Source: Planotetraspora kaengkrachanensis
GTDB lineage: Bacteria > Actinomycetota > Actinomycetes > Streptosporangiales > Streptosporangiaceae
Assembly (NCBI RefSeq): GCF_016862895.1
Contig: NZ_BONV01000040.1
Coordinates: 1-64,000 of the forward strand
Direction: 5' to 3'
DNA: 64,000 nt
Below the pieces are notes generated by a model, which worked only from the letters and a program-made list of their open reading frames with translations, was not told the DNA's origin and searched no databases. Within the stretch, counting starts at the first letter, position 1, and each line of letters opens with the position of its first letter. The translations under genes and the position numbers were made by a program. Below are positions 7,470 through 15,762 of this stretch, piece after piece.

Positions 7470-7745
7470 TGCAGCAGCCCCAACCGGACATCGACAAAGC
7501 GCTGGAGTACGGAGGCCGTGCCGTGGACACATTGGACGGTCAGGTCGACTCCGCGCGCCGCGTCGGGCACAGCGTTCGACGTCCTCAGCGACTCATCCGG
7601 TTCCTCGGGAGCACCGGCCTGGTGCTACTGGATGACCGAAGCCCAGGCTCTCGCGCGGGCCGGCTACTGCTACCTCCGCTTGGGCGATCACGGCCGAGCC
7701 CGCGCCCACTTGCGCAGCGGAACCAAGCAGCAGGCCCGGCGTGAA
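7470..7745 (+). pseudogene. Remnants of an XRE/TPR-type regulator in two frames
   Basis: Two stretches resemble the C-terminal TPR half of actinomycete helix-turn-helix/TPR regulators. One frame gives QPDIDKALEYGGRAVDTLDG and VDSARRVGHS; the other frame gives WCYWMTEAQALARAGYCYLR and LGDHGRARAHLRSG. The order is the reverse of that usual in the family and the frames differ, so the gene is broken and probably rearranged. No HTH domain remains. Confidence 0.5.
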
Positions 7746-7765
7746 AGATGGACCATCATGTTCTG

Positions 7766-8084
7766 ACTGGTCGTAGACGTGCCAGCGCACGACCTGGGCC
7801 TGGTCCTCGAGCGTGCAGCGACCGTCTCCGTGCCCAGCCTGAGGTCGGCCGCGGCGGGCGAAGCACCTCGATATCCCGTGAAACACGTAGTCATCCCCAT
7901 GCGGCTATTCACAGGCGTTTACATGTGCAAATTGCCCAGATCGGGTGTCTTTTCGCGAGCGTAGGCGCCGTCCGGTGCGTGGGGGTCGCAGCCGGACTAT
8001 GAGGTTCACATGATTCCCGACATCAGTGCTCGGGTTTAGCGTCTGCCGCGGACGAATCCGAACCGCGTGAGATGGAGAACCACC
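7766..8084. other. Gene-free stretch upstream of hydrolase
   Basis: No convincing coding region, RNA or repeat was seen. It should hold the promoter of the hydrolase at 8085; the only clear signal is the ribosome site gatggag at 8071-8077. Confidence 0.4.
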
Positions 8085-8915
8085 ATGCCCTACGTGAACG
8101 TAGGCACGGAGAACTCGGTACCGATCGACATCTATTACGAGGACCACGGTGCGGGGGCACCCGTGGTGTTGAGCCACGGTTACCCGTTGAGCGGGAAGGC
8201 GTGGGAGAAGCAGGTTTCCGTGCTGATCGCCGCCGGGCACCGTGTGATCACCTATGACCGCCGGGGCTGGGGGAACTCGAGCCAGCCGGCCACCGGTTAC
8301 GACTACGACACGTTCGCCGCCGACCTGAACGCCCTGATGGAGAAGCTGGACCTGCACGACGCCGTGCTCGTCGGCCACTCGATGGGCACGGGCGACGTGA
8401 CCCACTATTTGGGCGTCTACGGCAGTGCCCGCGTGCGCAAGGCCGTACTGGTCTCGCCGATCCCGCCCTTCCTGCTGCGGACCGACGACAACCCCGAGGG
8501 TGCTCCGCAGGGCCTGTTCGACGGCTTCGTCGAGACGGCCAAGGCCGACCGGCCGCTGTGGCTCAAGCAGTTCCTCGAGAACTTCTACAACTACGACGTC
8601 TACGGTGGCACCCTCGTCAGCGAGCAGGCGTTCCAGTCGAGCTGGAACATCGCGGTCGCGGGCTCGCCGGTCGCCGCGGTGGCGTGCATCCCGACCTGGC
8701 TGACCGACTTCCGGCCCGACGTGGCCAAGCTCGACGTGCCGATCCTGGTGATCACAGGCGACCAGGACCGGATCCTGCCCAAGGAAGTCGCCGGCGAGCG
8801 GCTGCGCGGGCTCGTCGACGACCTCGAATACATCGTCATCGAAGGCGGGCCCCACGCGATCGCGTGGACCCACCCCGACCAGGTGAACACGGCCCTGCTC
8901 GGCTTCCTCGCCTGA
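8085..8915 (+). CDS. Alpha/beta hydrolase, non-haem chloroperoxidase/esterase type
   Basis: 276 residues, a complete alpha/beta-hydrolase. Features in order: strand VVLSHGYPLSGKAW with the oxyanion HGY, YDRRGWGNSS, the nucleophile elbow GHSMGTG (Ser99), ITGDQDRILP with the acid (Asp226 or Asp228) and GGPHAIAWTH with His257. Length and motifs fit cofactor-free haloperoxidases/perhydrolases, which are in practice esterases. The start at ATG 8085 has gatggag upstream; an in-frame start six codons earlier does not. There is no signal peptide. A second, secreted hydrolase follows 41 bp downstream and may be co-transcribed. Confidence 0.85.
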   Translation: MPYVNVGTENSVPIDIYYEDHGAGAPVVLSHGYPLSGKAWEKQVSVLIAAGHRVITYDRRGWGNSSQPATGYDYDTFAADLNALMEKLDLHDAVLVGHSMGTGDVTHYLGVYGSARVRKAVLVSPIPPFLLRTDDNPEGAPQGLFDGFVETAKADRPLWLKQFLENFYNYDVYGGTLVSEQAFQSSWNIAVAGSPVAAVACIPTWLTDFRPDVAKLDVPILVITGDQDRILPKEVAGERLRGLVDDLEYIVIEGGPHAIAWTHPDQVNTALLGFLA

Positions 8916-8956
8916 TCACGAATCATCCCCACACCGCATTGAAGAAAGGCAAGTCC

Positions 8957-9838
8957 ATGCTCGTGCACCGGATCCGCTACGCCACGGCCGTCACGGCCGC
9001 GGCGGCGGCCACAGCAGTCCTGCTTCCCCTCGGACTGGCTTCGGCGACCGCTGCGACCGCCACGACCAGCGCCACGACCAGCGCCACGACCAGCGCCACG
9101 GCCACCCGCCACGCGGCGAAGCCCACGATCGTCCTCGTCCACGGCGCCTGGGCCGACGGATCGAGCTGGTCCGGCGAGGTCAGCCGCCTCCAGCGCGACG
9201 GCTACACCGTCGCCGTCGCGCCCAACCCGCTGCGGGGCCTGTCCAGCGACGCCGCTTACCTGCGCGACTACCTGGCGGGCATCTCCGGGCCGATCGTGCT
9301 CGTCGGCCACTCGTACGGCGGCGCCGTCATCACCAACGCCGCGACGGGTAACGCCAACGTCAAGGCCCTGGTCTACATCGACGCCTACCTCCCGGACGCG
9401 GACCAGACCGTTGCCGACCTCAGCGGCGAGGACTCCGCGCTCGCACCGGCGCCCACCAACCCGACATCGGTCTTCAAGCTCGTGAACTACCCGGGCGCAC
9501 CGGCGGGCGTGTACGACACGTACGTGCTGCCGGACGTGTTCGTCCGGGGCTTCGCCGGCGACCTGTCCTCCGCGACCGGCGCCCAGCTCGCGGCCTCCCA
9601 GCCCCCCACGTCCCTGATCGCCCTCGGCGAGCACTCCGGGACTCCGGCCTGGAAGACGATCCCCTCATGGGACCTGATCGGCACCAAGGACAAGATCATC
9701 CCGGAGGCGCAGCAGGTCGCCATGGCCGAGCACGCCGGCGCGCGCACCCAGAAGTTCAACGCCTCCCACTTGGGCATCATCTCCCAGCCTGGCACCGTCA
9801 CGAGCTTCATCGAGAAGGCGGCCTGCGCCAAGGGCTGA
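8957..9838 (+). CDS. Secreted alpha/beta hydrolase
   Basis: 293 residues. A signal peptide (MLVHRIRYATAVTAAAAATA with an Ala-rich core) is followed by a low-complexity Ala/Thr/Ser linker encoded by a 12-bp tandem repeat. The catalytic domain begins at IVLVHGAWADGSSW and carries the nucleophile elbow GHSYGG (Ser119), GTKDKIIP (acid) and ASHLGI (His). It belongs to the short esterase-like group often annotated as alpha/beta hydrolase or salicylate-esterase-like. The start was chosen at ATG 8957 with gaaagg 5-10 nt upstream. It converges on the LAL regulator gene at 9877 across a strong hairpin. Confidence 0.85.
   Translation: MLVHRIRYATAVTAAAAATAVLLPLGLASATAATATTSATTSATTSATATRHAAKPTIVLVHGAWADGSSWSGEVSRLQRDGYTVAVAPNPLRGLSSDAAYLRDYLAGISGPIVLVGHSYGGAVITNAATGNANVKALVYIDAYLPDADQTVADLSGEDSALAPAPTNPTSVFKLVNYPGAPAGVYDTYVLPDVFVRGFAGDLSSATGAQLAASQPPTSLIALGEHSGTPAWKTIPSWDLIGTKDKIIPEAQQVAMAEHAGARTQKFNASHLGIISQPGTVTSFIEKAACAKG
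9059..9094 (+). repeat. Three 12-bp tandem repeats encoding an Ala/Thr/Ser linker
   Basis: The unit gccacgaccagc occurs three times in a row (9059-9070, 9071-9082, 9083-9094), followed by a half unit. It is in frame in the secreted hydrolase, so copy-number changes would alter linker length by four residues without a frameshift. Confidence 0.85.
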
Positions 9839-9846
9839 GCGTCGGG

Positions 9847-9870
9847 CGGTGCGGTCACTCGACCGCACCG
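9847..9870. terminator. Bidirectional terminator hairpin between convergent genes
   Basis: A perfect 10-bp stem, cggtgcggtc / gaccgcaccg, with a 4-nt loop ACTC. It fills the 38-bp gap between the secreted hydrolase and the convergent LAL regulator. There is no strong T tract. Confidence 0.65.
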
Positions 9871-9876
9871 GCCGCC

Positions 9877-12318
9877 TCACGGCTTCCTCAGCTTGAGCTG
9901 GCGGCGCGAGGTGACTCCGAGCTTCCTGAACACCTTCTTGAGGTGGTAGTCGACGGTGCTCGGGCTGATGAACAGCTGCGCGGCGATCTCCTGGTTCGTC
10001 GCGCGGCCGGCCGCCAGTGTGGCGATCTGCCTCTCCTGCGGCGTGAGGTCATCGGACGCGTTCGCGGACGCGCCGTGGCGCGTGCCGGCCGCGACGAGCT
10101 CGATCCGGCATCGATCCGCGAACGCCGCCGCGCCCATCTCCACGAACATGTCGTGGGCCACGCTCAGCCGTGCGCGGGCGTCGTTCCTGCGCCTGTGTCG
10201 GCGCAGCCACTCGCCGTATAGCAGGTACGCGCGGGCCAGATCGGCCGTTATGCGCGTGCGCTCCAGGTGCTCTATCGCCAGCAGGTAGAGACGTTCCGCG
10301 TCGGCCGGCTCCGCCAGGAGCGCCTCCGACCTCGCGAGCAGCCCGAGCGCCCACGGAGTGCCGGCCACCTGGGCCTTCGCCCTGAGCCGCGACAACGCCG
10401 ACTGAGCCTGGTCGCGCTCACCACACCGGACACCGGCTTCGATGAGGTCGGGCAGGCGCTGATGGTCCAGGTTCACCATGTCCAGCTCGCACAGGTGCCG
10501 GGCCGCCTCGAACGCGTCGCGGTAGCGGCCACGCCCGAGCGCCTCGGAAGGGCCCGCGACAGCCGGGGCCCGCTCGTCGGCGGGCTCGTCGGCGAAACGG
10601 TCATCCCACACGGCGTGCGCGGCCGCGACCCCGAGCGTGCCGGGCGCCCGCTGGTCCGCGAGATCGGCCAAGGCGGCCAGGGCGGCATGGAGCACGGGCA
10701 CGGCCTCGGCGTATCCGATCGCGATGAGCGTGGCACAGCCTTCCAGCAACAGGTCGCCGGGCGTCGCCTCGCCCTCCGGCGGTGGCGCGAGCGTGAGCGC
10801 CTCCTTCGCGATCTCGAGCGGAGTGACCTCCAGAGCGGCTTGCCCGATCGTGAAGACCATGTTCATGGCCTCGAGGAGCTTTTCCCGGCGACGCCGTACG
10901 TCGACGTGCTCGTAGGCGCGCGCGGTCGTCAGCAGCAGCGCGGGAAGCCGGGCGGCCGAGCCACCGGCCCGTATCTGGATCTTGCCGCGTATCTCCGCCG
11001 CCAGCGCACGTGTGAGCGGATCCACCAGGGCCGGCCCGGCCGATTCGACCAGTGACCCCGCCTGGGAGAAGGCGCCGGCGGTCAGAGCCGCCTGCGCGGT
11101 GGCGACCAGTCGCCCTGCCCGGCGAGCGGGCTCGGGGGTCATCTCGGCCGCGCGCATCCGAATGATGACCTCGGCGTCGGACCCACCGCGTGACCTGGCC
11201 GTGCCGGCGGCGTCCTCAAGCGCCGCGGCCAGCACCTCATCCGGCCCTGGGGCCGCCTCGGCGAGATGCCAGGCGCGCCGGTCGGGGTCCTGATCGGGAT
11301 CGGTGACGGCCGCGAGCACCTGGTGGACCCTCTGACGCTCACCGCTGGTCGCCCCGTAATAGACCGCCGAGCGGATCAGCGGGTGACGGAACCTGACCCG
11401 TGAGCCCGGCTCCAGGAGCTGTCGCGCCTCCGCGACCGCGCCCGCGTCCCACCCGAAGCCGAGCTCGGCCCCGGCACGCCACAACACCGCGGGGTCGCCC
11501 GTCTGCTCGGCGGCGGCCGTCAGCAACATCATCTGTGAGCTCGCCGGCAGGTCGCGGATCTCGCGGACGAACCGCGCCCCGAGCCTCTGGCTGATCGGCA
11601 GCGGGTCCGGCAACCGGGCCGCACCGGTCAGGTGCCCGAGATCCAGCTCATGGGCGAGCTCGATGAGGGCCAGCGGGTTGCCGCCTGTCTCGGCGACGAT
11701 TCGCTCGCTGATCCGGTCGTCCGGCCTGCCAGGCGTCGCTGAGGCCAGCAGTTCGGCCGCCGCGCGCGGTGCGAGCCCCCGGATCTCGCGGTCAGGAAGC
11801 CCCGCCAGCGGCAGGAGCCGGGTGATGGGCTCGCGGACCGCGAACATCATGACGAGACGCTCGGCCTGGAGACGGCGTGCCACGAACGCCAGCACCTGGG
11901 CCGACTCCTGATCGAGCCACTGCGCGTCGTCGACGACGCACAGCAGGGGCTCACCGGCGGCGTCGGCCAGCAAGCTCAGTGCGGCCAGCCCGACGAGGAA
12001 GCGCTCGGGCTCCTTGCTCTGACGCAGGCCGAAGACAGCGGCCAGGGCCGATCGTTGCGGGGGCGGCAGGTTCGGCAGGCGGCCGAGGAAGGGCAGCAGG
12101 AGCTGGTGCAGGGCCGCGAAGCCGATCTCCGTCTCCGATTCGATGCCCGCGACCCGCACCACCCGGGCGCCGCGCGCCTCCCGCACGGCGTGGTCAAGGA
12201 GCGCCGTCTTCCCGATCCCCGCCTGCCCCCTGAGTACGAGAACGCCGCCGGCACCTTCACGGGCGGCCGTGAGCAGACCCTCCAACTGCGCGAGTTCCTC
12301 CTCACGACCCAGGAGCAA
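9877..12318 (-). CDS. LAL-type LuxR-family ATPase regulator
   Basis: 813 residues. The N-terminal AAA/STAND ATPase has P-loop GQAGIGKT (31-38) and Walker B LLCVVDDAQWLD. A long helical, TPR-like middle section follows. The C-terminus is a LuxR/GerE helix-turn-helix (LTPQERQIATLAAGRATNQE to VDYHLKKVFRKLGVTSRRQL). LAL proteins (MalT-like) couple ATP and ligand binding to activation of transcription. The start is a TTG with gagg 5 nt upstream; an in-frame stop nine codons upstream limits other choices. It is divergent from a second LAL gene (12520) across ~200 bp, so the two probably share a control region. Confidence 0.85.
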   Translation of the reverse strand: MLLGREEELAQLEGLLTAAREGAGGVLVLRGQAGIGKTALLDHAVREARGARVVRVAGIESETEIGFAALHQLLLPFLGRLPNLPPPQRSALAAVFGLRQSKEPERFLVGLAALSLLADAAGEPLLCVVDDAQWLDQESAQVLAFVARRLQAERLVMMFAVREPITRLLPLAGLPDREIRGLAPRAAAELLASATPGRPDDRISERIVAETGGNPLALIELAHELDLGHLTGAARLPDPLPISQRLGARFVREIRDLPASSQMMLLTAAAEQTGDPAVLWRAGAELGFGWDAGAVAEARQLLEPGSRVRFRHPLIRSAVYYGATSGERQRVHQVLAAVTDPDQDPDRRAWHLAEAAPGPDEVLAAALEDAAGTARSRGGSDAEVIIRMRAAEMTPEPARRAGRLVATAQAALTAGAFSQAGSLVESAGPALVDPLTRALAAEIRGKIQIRAGGSAARLPALLLTTARAYEHVDVRRRREKLLEAMNMVFTIGQAALEVTPLEIAKEALTLAPPPEGEATPGDLLLEGCATLIAIGYAEAVPVLHAALAALADLADQRAPGTLGVAAAHAVWDDRFADEPADERAPAVAGPSEALGRGRYRDAFEAARHLCELDMVNLDHQRLPDLIEAGVRCGERDQAQSALSRLRAKAQVAGTPWALGLLARSEALLAEPADAERLYLLAIEHLERTRITADLARAYLLYGEWLRRHRRRNDARARLSVAHDMFVEMGAAAFADRCRIELVAAGTRHGASANASDDLTPQERQIATLAAGRATNQEIAAQLFISPSTVDYHLKKVFRKLGVTSRRQLKLRKP

Positions 12319-12519
12319 GGCTGCCTCGATCAGGTCGGGTGCTCATGGACGGACGTCCGCTCCTTTCGAAGGACCAGGCTGCGTGGCCCGACCAGTCTCC
12401 CGAGCGGGGTCCGCCAGCGGTATCCGAAGGATGACTGCACCCCCGGCCACGCACCCTTCCCCTGCCGCACTACAGTCCAATTTGTCCTGTCCTCAGACCC
12501 GAACGGAACCCCAGGCAGC

Positions 12520-15363
12520 ATGGTCGAACGCACGTCGTCGCTGCTCATCGGCCGGGATGCCGAGCTGGAACGGCTCATCGGCCTGCTCGACTCGCCATCG
12601 AGCCAGGCACTGGCGCTCCTCGGCGAAGCAGGCATCGGCAAGACCAGCCTCCTGTCGCGGTTCGTCGAACAGGCCCGGGAGAAGAAGGTGAACGTCCTGT
12701 CGGTCGTGGGCGACCAGTCCGAGACCCATCTCGCGTTCGCCGGACTCCACCAACTGCTGGGCCCGATCCTCAGTTCGGCCGGCTCTCCCGTGGCCGACCT
12801 GACGCCACCTCATCGGAACGCGCTGCTGGCCGCCTTCGGCCTGGCACAGGAGTTCACGGCTCCCGACCGTCTGCTGATCGGCATAGCGACCGTGACGTTG
12901 CTCATCAAGGTCGCGGAGCGGTCCCCGCTGCTCCTCGTCGTCGACGACACCCAGTGGCTCGACTACAACTCGCGTGACGTTCTCGCCTTCGTCGGGAGAC
13001 GCCTGAGGAACGAGCGGCTCGTGATGGTGGTGAGCACCCGGGAACAGACGCCGCCATCGCCGTTCGGCCACGACGTCGCCCACTTGCGGCTGGAGCCGCT
13101 CACCGAGACAGACGCCAACCGGTTGCTTGACGCGCAGCCGCACCCCCCTCGCGGCCAGGCTCGGTCGACCGTCCTGGCCCAGGCGCAGGGCAACCCGATG
13201 GCCTTGGTAGAGCTGACCAGGGCGATCGCGACGGACAGGACCTGGGGCGGTTACCGGCTCGAAGACCCGCTTCCGCTGAGTGAGCGCCTGGAACGTCTGT
13301 TCTCGGAGCGGGTGAGCGCCCTGCCGCAGGCCTGCCGTACCGCCTTGTTGTTCGCCGCGGCGGCGGGCCCGTCCGAGCTGTCGGAGGCGGGCAGCGCCGG
13401 CCTTCCCGGCCTGGAGGCGCAGATCTGGCAACCCGCCGAGAACGCCGGCCTGATCACGGTGAGCGGCGCCGGAGTGGCCTTCTCACACCCTCTGGTGCGC
13501 TCGGCCGTCTACCACGCGGCGTCGTTCGCCGAGCGCGCGGACGCCCATCGCCGGCTGGCCGGCGTCCTCACTCGGCAGCCGGATCGCCGGGCCTGGCATC
13601 TGTCGAGGGCGACACTCCATCCCGACGAGAGTGTGGCGTTGCTCCTGGAGGAGACCGCGGCGGAGGCTCTGCGACGCGGCGGCTGTGTGGCCGCCGCCCT
13701 CGCCATGGAACGGGCGGCGGAGCTCAGCCCGGACCCGGAGGACCGGGCACGACGGCTCGTCATCGCCGCCGACTACGCCACCACCACGGGGCAGGCCACA
13801 TGGGTTCGGGACCTCGCGACCCAGGCATCGGCCGCCACGTCCGACCCGACGTTGCGAGCGCAGGCGAACCGGGCGATCGGGTGGGCGCTCGCCTGGACCA
13901 AACATCAGGCCGAGGCGCTCAGAGCGCTCGTCACGCTTGGCGAGGAGACGGCGGTGTGGGCCCCGCTCATCGCCTGGGGCACCCTGGGGCCGGCGGCGAC
14001 CGTCGCCTACCACCTGGGAGCGCCTGCCGGACGGACCGCGGTGCGTCAGGTGGTGGACCGGCTTTCCCCACGGGAGGCCGCGATCCACCCCGGCGCCCCG
14101 GACTGGGCGAACGCCGTCCGGCTGTTCACGCACACGGCGACCAACCCCTACCAGGGGCGGGCGGCGGCCCTGGCCGACATTCGCCGGATCACCGAACGCG
14201 GGCTCGACATTCCCGGCCTGTCGACGGCGGGCCCGGCCGCCTGGGTGCTCGACGAGTCAGATCTGGCGGTACGCATTCTCCGGGAGGCGCGCGAGAGGCT
14301 CCGCAAACCCGGCATCCGGAGTGCCCGGGGCGCCATGGTGATAGGGCTCTCGGAGGCGCGCGAGAGGCTCCGCAAACCCGGCATCCAGGGTGTCAGCGGA
14401 GCCATGATGATGGGGCTCGCCTGGGCCTGTCTCGACACCGCCCGATGGGACGAGGCGCTGGACGCGTGCGCGGAGGCGTCCGAACTGGCCGCGGCCTACG
14501 AGATGGAGATCGTCACCGCGGGGGTCAGCCTCACCGCCGCCACACTGGCGGCCCTTCGCGGCGAGACGCTCCGCGCGCGCGACCTCGTCGCCACGGCGGT
14601 CGCCGCCGTGGATCCGGCCGACGTCCCGTTCATCGCGGCGCGAGAACGCCGGGTGACGGGGTTGATCGCGCTGGTCGAGGGACGCTTCGAGGCGGCCTTC
14701 ACCATCCTCCGCCAGGTGCTCGGCGACGACGGCGTCCCACTCCACTACCACGCCTCATATTTCGCGCTGGTGGACTTCGCCTCCGCCGCGGTCCGTACGG
14801 ACCAAGTCGACGAGTGCAGAGGGATCGTGGAACACGCGGTGAGCCAGGTGGACGGGGACCTGTCGCCGCGTCTCGAGCAGTTGGTCGCGCACGCGCGCGC
14901 GTTGTTGTCCGGACGCGATCAGGCCGAGGAGCACTACACCCGCGCGCTCGCCGACCCAGCGGGTGAGCAGTGGCCCTTCGAACGAGCTTCTCTGCGGCTG
15001 GACTACGCCGAATGGCTGCGGCGACGGCGGCGGATCAACGAGGCCAAACCTCTGCTGATCTCAGCCGTGGAGGTGTTCCAGCGCATCGGAGCGAAGCCGT
15101 ACGCACAACGGGCCGAAACCGAGCTCCGCGCCTCCGGAGTCACCCTCCCCGGAGCCGCCGCGTCAGACGGCCTGGCGCAGCTCACCCCGCAACAACGCGA
15201 GATCGTCCGCCTCGCCGCCCAGGGACTGACCAACCGCGAGATCGCCGAACGGCTCAGCCTCTCGCCCCGAACCGTCGGCTCCCACCTCTACCGGTCCTTC
15301 CCCCTCCTCGGAGTCACCGCCCGCCACCAGATCCGCGACGTCCTCGGCTCCGGCGCCGGATAA
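12520..15363 (+). CDS. LAL-type LuxR-family ATPase regulator with internal duplication
   Basis: 947 residues from ATG 12520. The ATPase domain has P-loop GEAGIGKT (35-42) and Walker B LLLVVDDTQWLD; the C-terminus is a LuxR helix-turn-helix (LTPQQREIVRLAAQGLTNRE, LSLSPRTVGSHLYRSF, LLGVTARHQIRDVL). The middle is TPR-like and contains an exact-phase 23-residue duplication (ARERLRKPGI repeated). It is longer than its divergent neighbour and only broadly similar to it, so the pair is more likely two family members than a recent duplication. No adjacent target operon is evident, except possibly the small disrupted ORF just downstream. Confidence 0.85.
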   Translation: MVERTSSLLIGRDAELERLIGLLDSPSSQALALLGEAGIGKTSLLSRFVEQAREKKVNVLSVVGDQSETHLAFAGLHQLLGPILSSAGSPVADLTPPHRNALLAAFGLAQEFTAPDRLLIGIATVTLLIKVAERSPLLLVVDDTQWLDYNSRDVLAFVGRRLRNERLVMVVSTREQTPPSPFGHDVAHLRLEPLTETDANRLLDAQPHPPRGQARSTVLAQAQGNPMALVELTRAIATDRTWGGYRLEDPLPLSERLERLFSERVSALPQACRTALLFAAAAGPSELSEAGSAGLPGLEAQIWQPAENAGLITVSGAGVAFSHPLVRSAVYHAASFAERADAHRRLAGVLTRQPDRRAWHLSRATLHPDESVALLLEETAAEALRRGGCVAAALAMERAAELSPDPEDRARRLVIAADYATTTGQATWVRDLATQASAATSDPTLRAQANRAIGWALAWTKHQAEALRALVTLGEETAVWAPLIAWGTLGPAATVAYHLGAPAGRTAVRQVVDRLSPREAAIHPGAPDWANAVRLFTHTATNPYQGRAAALADIRRITERGLDIPGLSTAGPAAWVLDESDLAVRILREARERLRKPGIRSARGAMVIGLSEARERLRKPGIQGVSGAMMMGLAWACLDTARWDEALDACAEASELAAAYEMEIVTAGVSLTAATLAALRGETLRARDLVATAVAAVDPADVPFIAARERRVTGLIALVEGRFEAAFTILRQVLGDDGVPLHYHASYFALVDFASAAVRTDQVDECRGIVEHAVSQVDGDLSPRLEQLVAHARALLSGRDQAEEHYTRALADPAGEQWPFERASLRLDYAEWLRRRRRINEAKPLLISAVEVFQRIGAKPYAQRAETELRASGVTLPGAAASDGLAQLTPQQREIVRLAAQGLTNREIAERLSLSPRTVGSHLYRSFPLLGVTARHQIRDVLGSGAG
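14283..14420 (+). repeat. 69-bp in-frame tandem duplication inside the LAL gene
   Basis: Units 14283-14351 and 14352-14420 share an identical 5' block of about 35 bp (beginning ggaggcgcgcgagaggctcc) and a similar 3' block (gccatggtgatagggctc versus gccatgatgatggggctc). Each encodes 23 residues with ARERLRKPGI. The centre has diverged, so the duplication is not very recent. Confidence 0.85.
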
Positions 15364-15368
15364 CCGCC

Positions 15369-15530
15369 TCAGAGGAGCTGGATCACGTCGAGGACGAGAC
15401 CGGCGACGGCCAGGACCAGGCCGGCGACCTCTCACGCTTTCTCGCGGATCACCTGACGTATGGCGACGGCCTGTGTGTCGTTCAGGCTCGGGCTCAGCCC
15501 CTTGATCTCGACGGGAGAGTTGACCGTCAT
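15369..15530 (-). pseudogene. Small hydrophobic-peptide gene interrupted by UGA
   Basis: On the minus strand, ATG 15530 opens a 32-residue frame (MTVNSPVEIKGL at the start, RQVIREKA at the end) to a TGA at 15434-15432. The same frame then continues for 20 residues of strongly hydrophobic sequence (EVAGLVLAVAGLVLDVIQLL) to the next TGA. Together they look like one 53-residue protein with a soluble N-terminus and a C-terminal membrane or amphipathic helix, split by a point mutation. No strong ribosome site precedes the ATG. The family was not recognised. Confidence 0.35.
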
Positions 15531-15762
15531 GGCAGAGCCGACGCTGTCCCAAGCGCGCTGATGGCACCCGACCGCTTAAAGTTCCTAACAAAATGATCTC
15601 CGGAGTATCCGCCCGACGCCGGTGATCGTCGGCGGTTATCGCAGCCGCGTTGATAGTGGGCTGCTCTGGGTGCTTACAGGTGAGTTGGCCCTTGGCCAAT
15701 GCCCATCCGCTCACCGGCGACCAGGAAATGTCGCTGAGTGCACGCAGAAGTACAATGAGTCA

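Noticed and set aside
7905-8873. 322-codon minus-strand ORF over the alpha/beta hydrolase
   Set aside because: Shadow of the plus-strand gene, which has the full Ser-Asp-His triad and ribosome site.
15369-15530. UGA read as selenocysteine in the small peptide frame
   Set aside because: The residues around the UGA do not resemble a known selenoprotein, and I could not confirm a SECIS element; a disrupting mutation is simpler.
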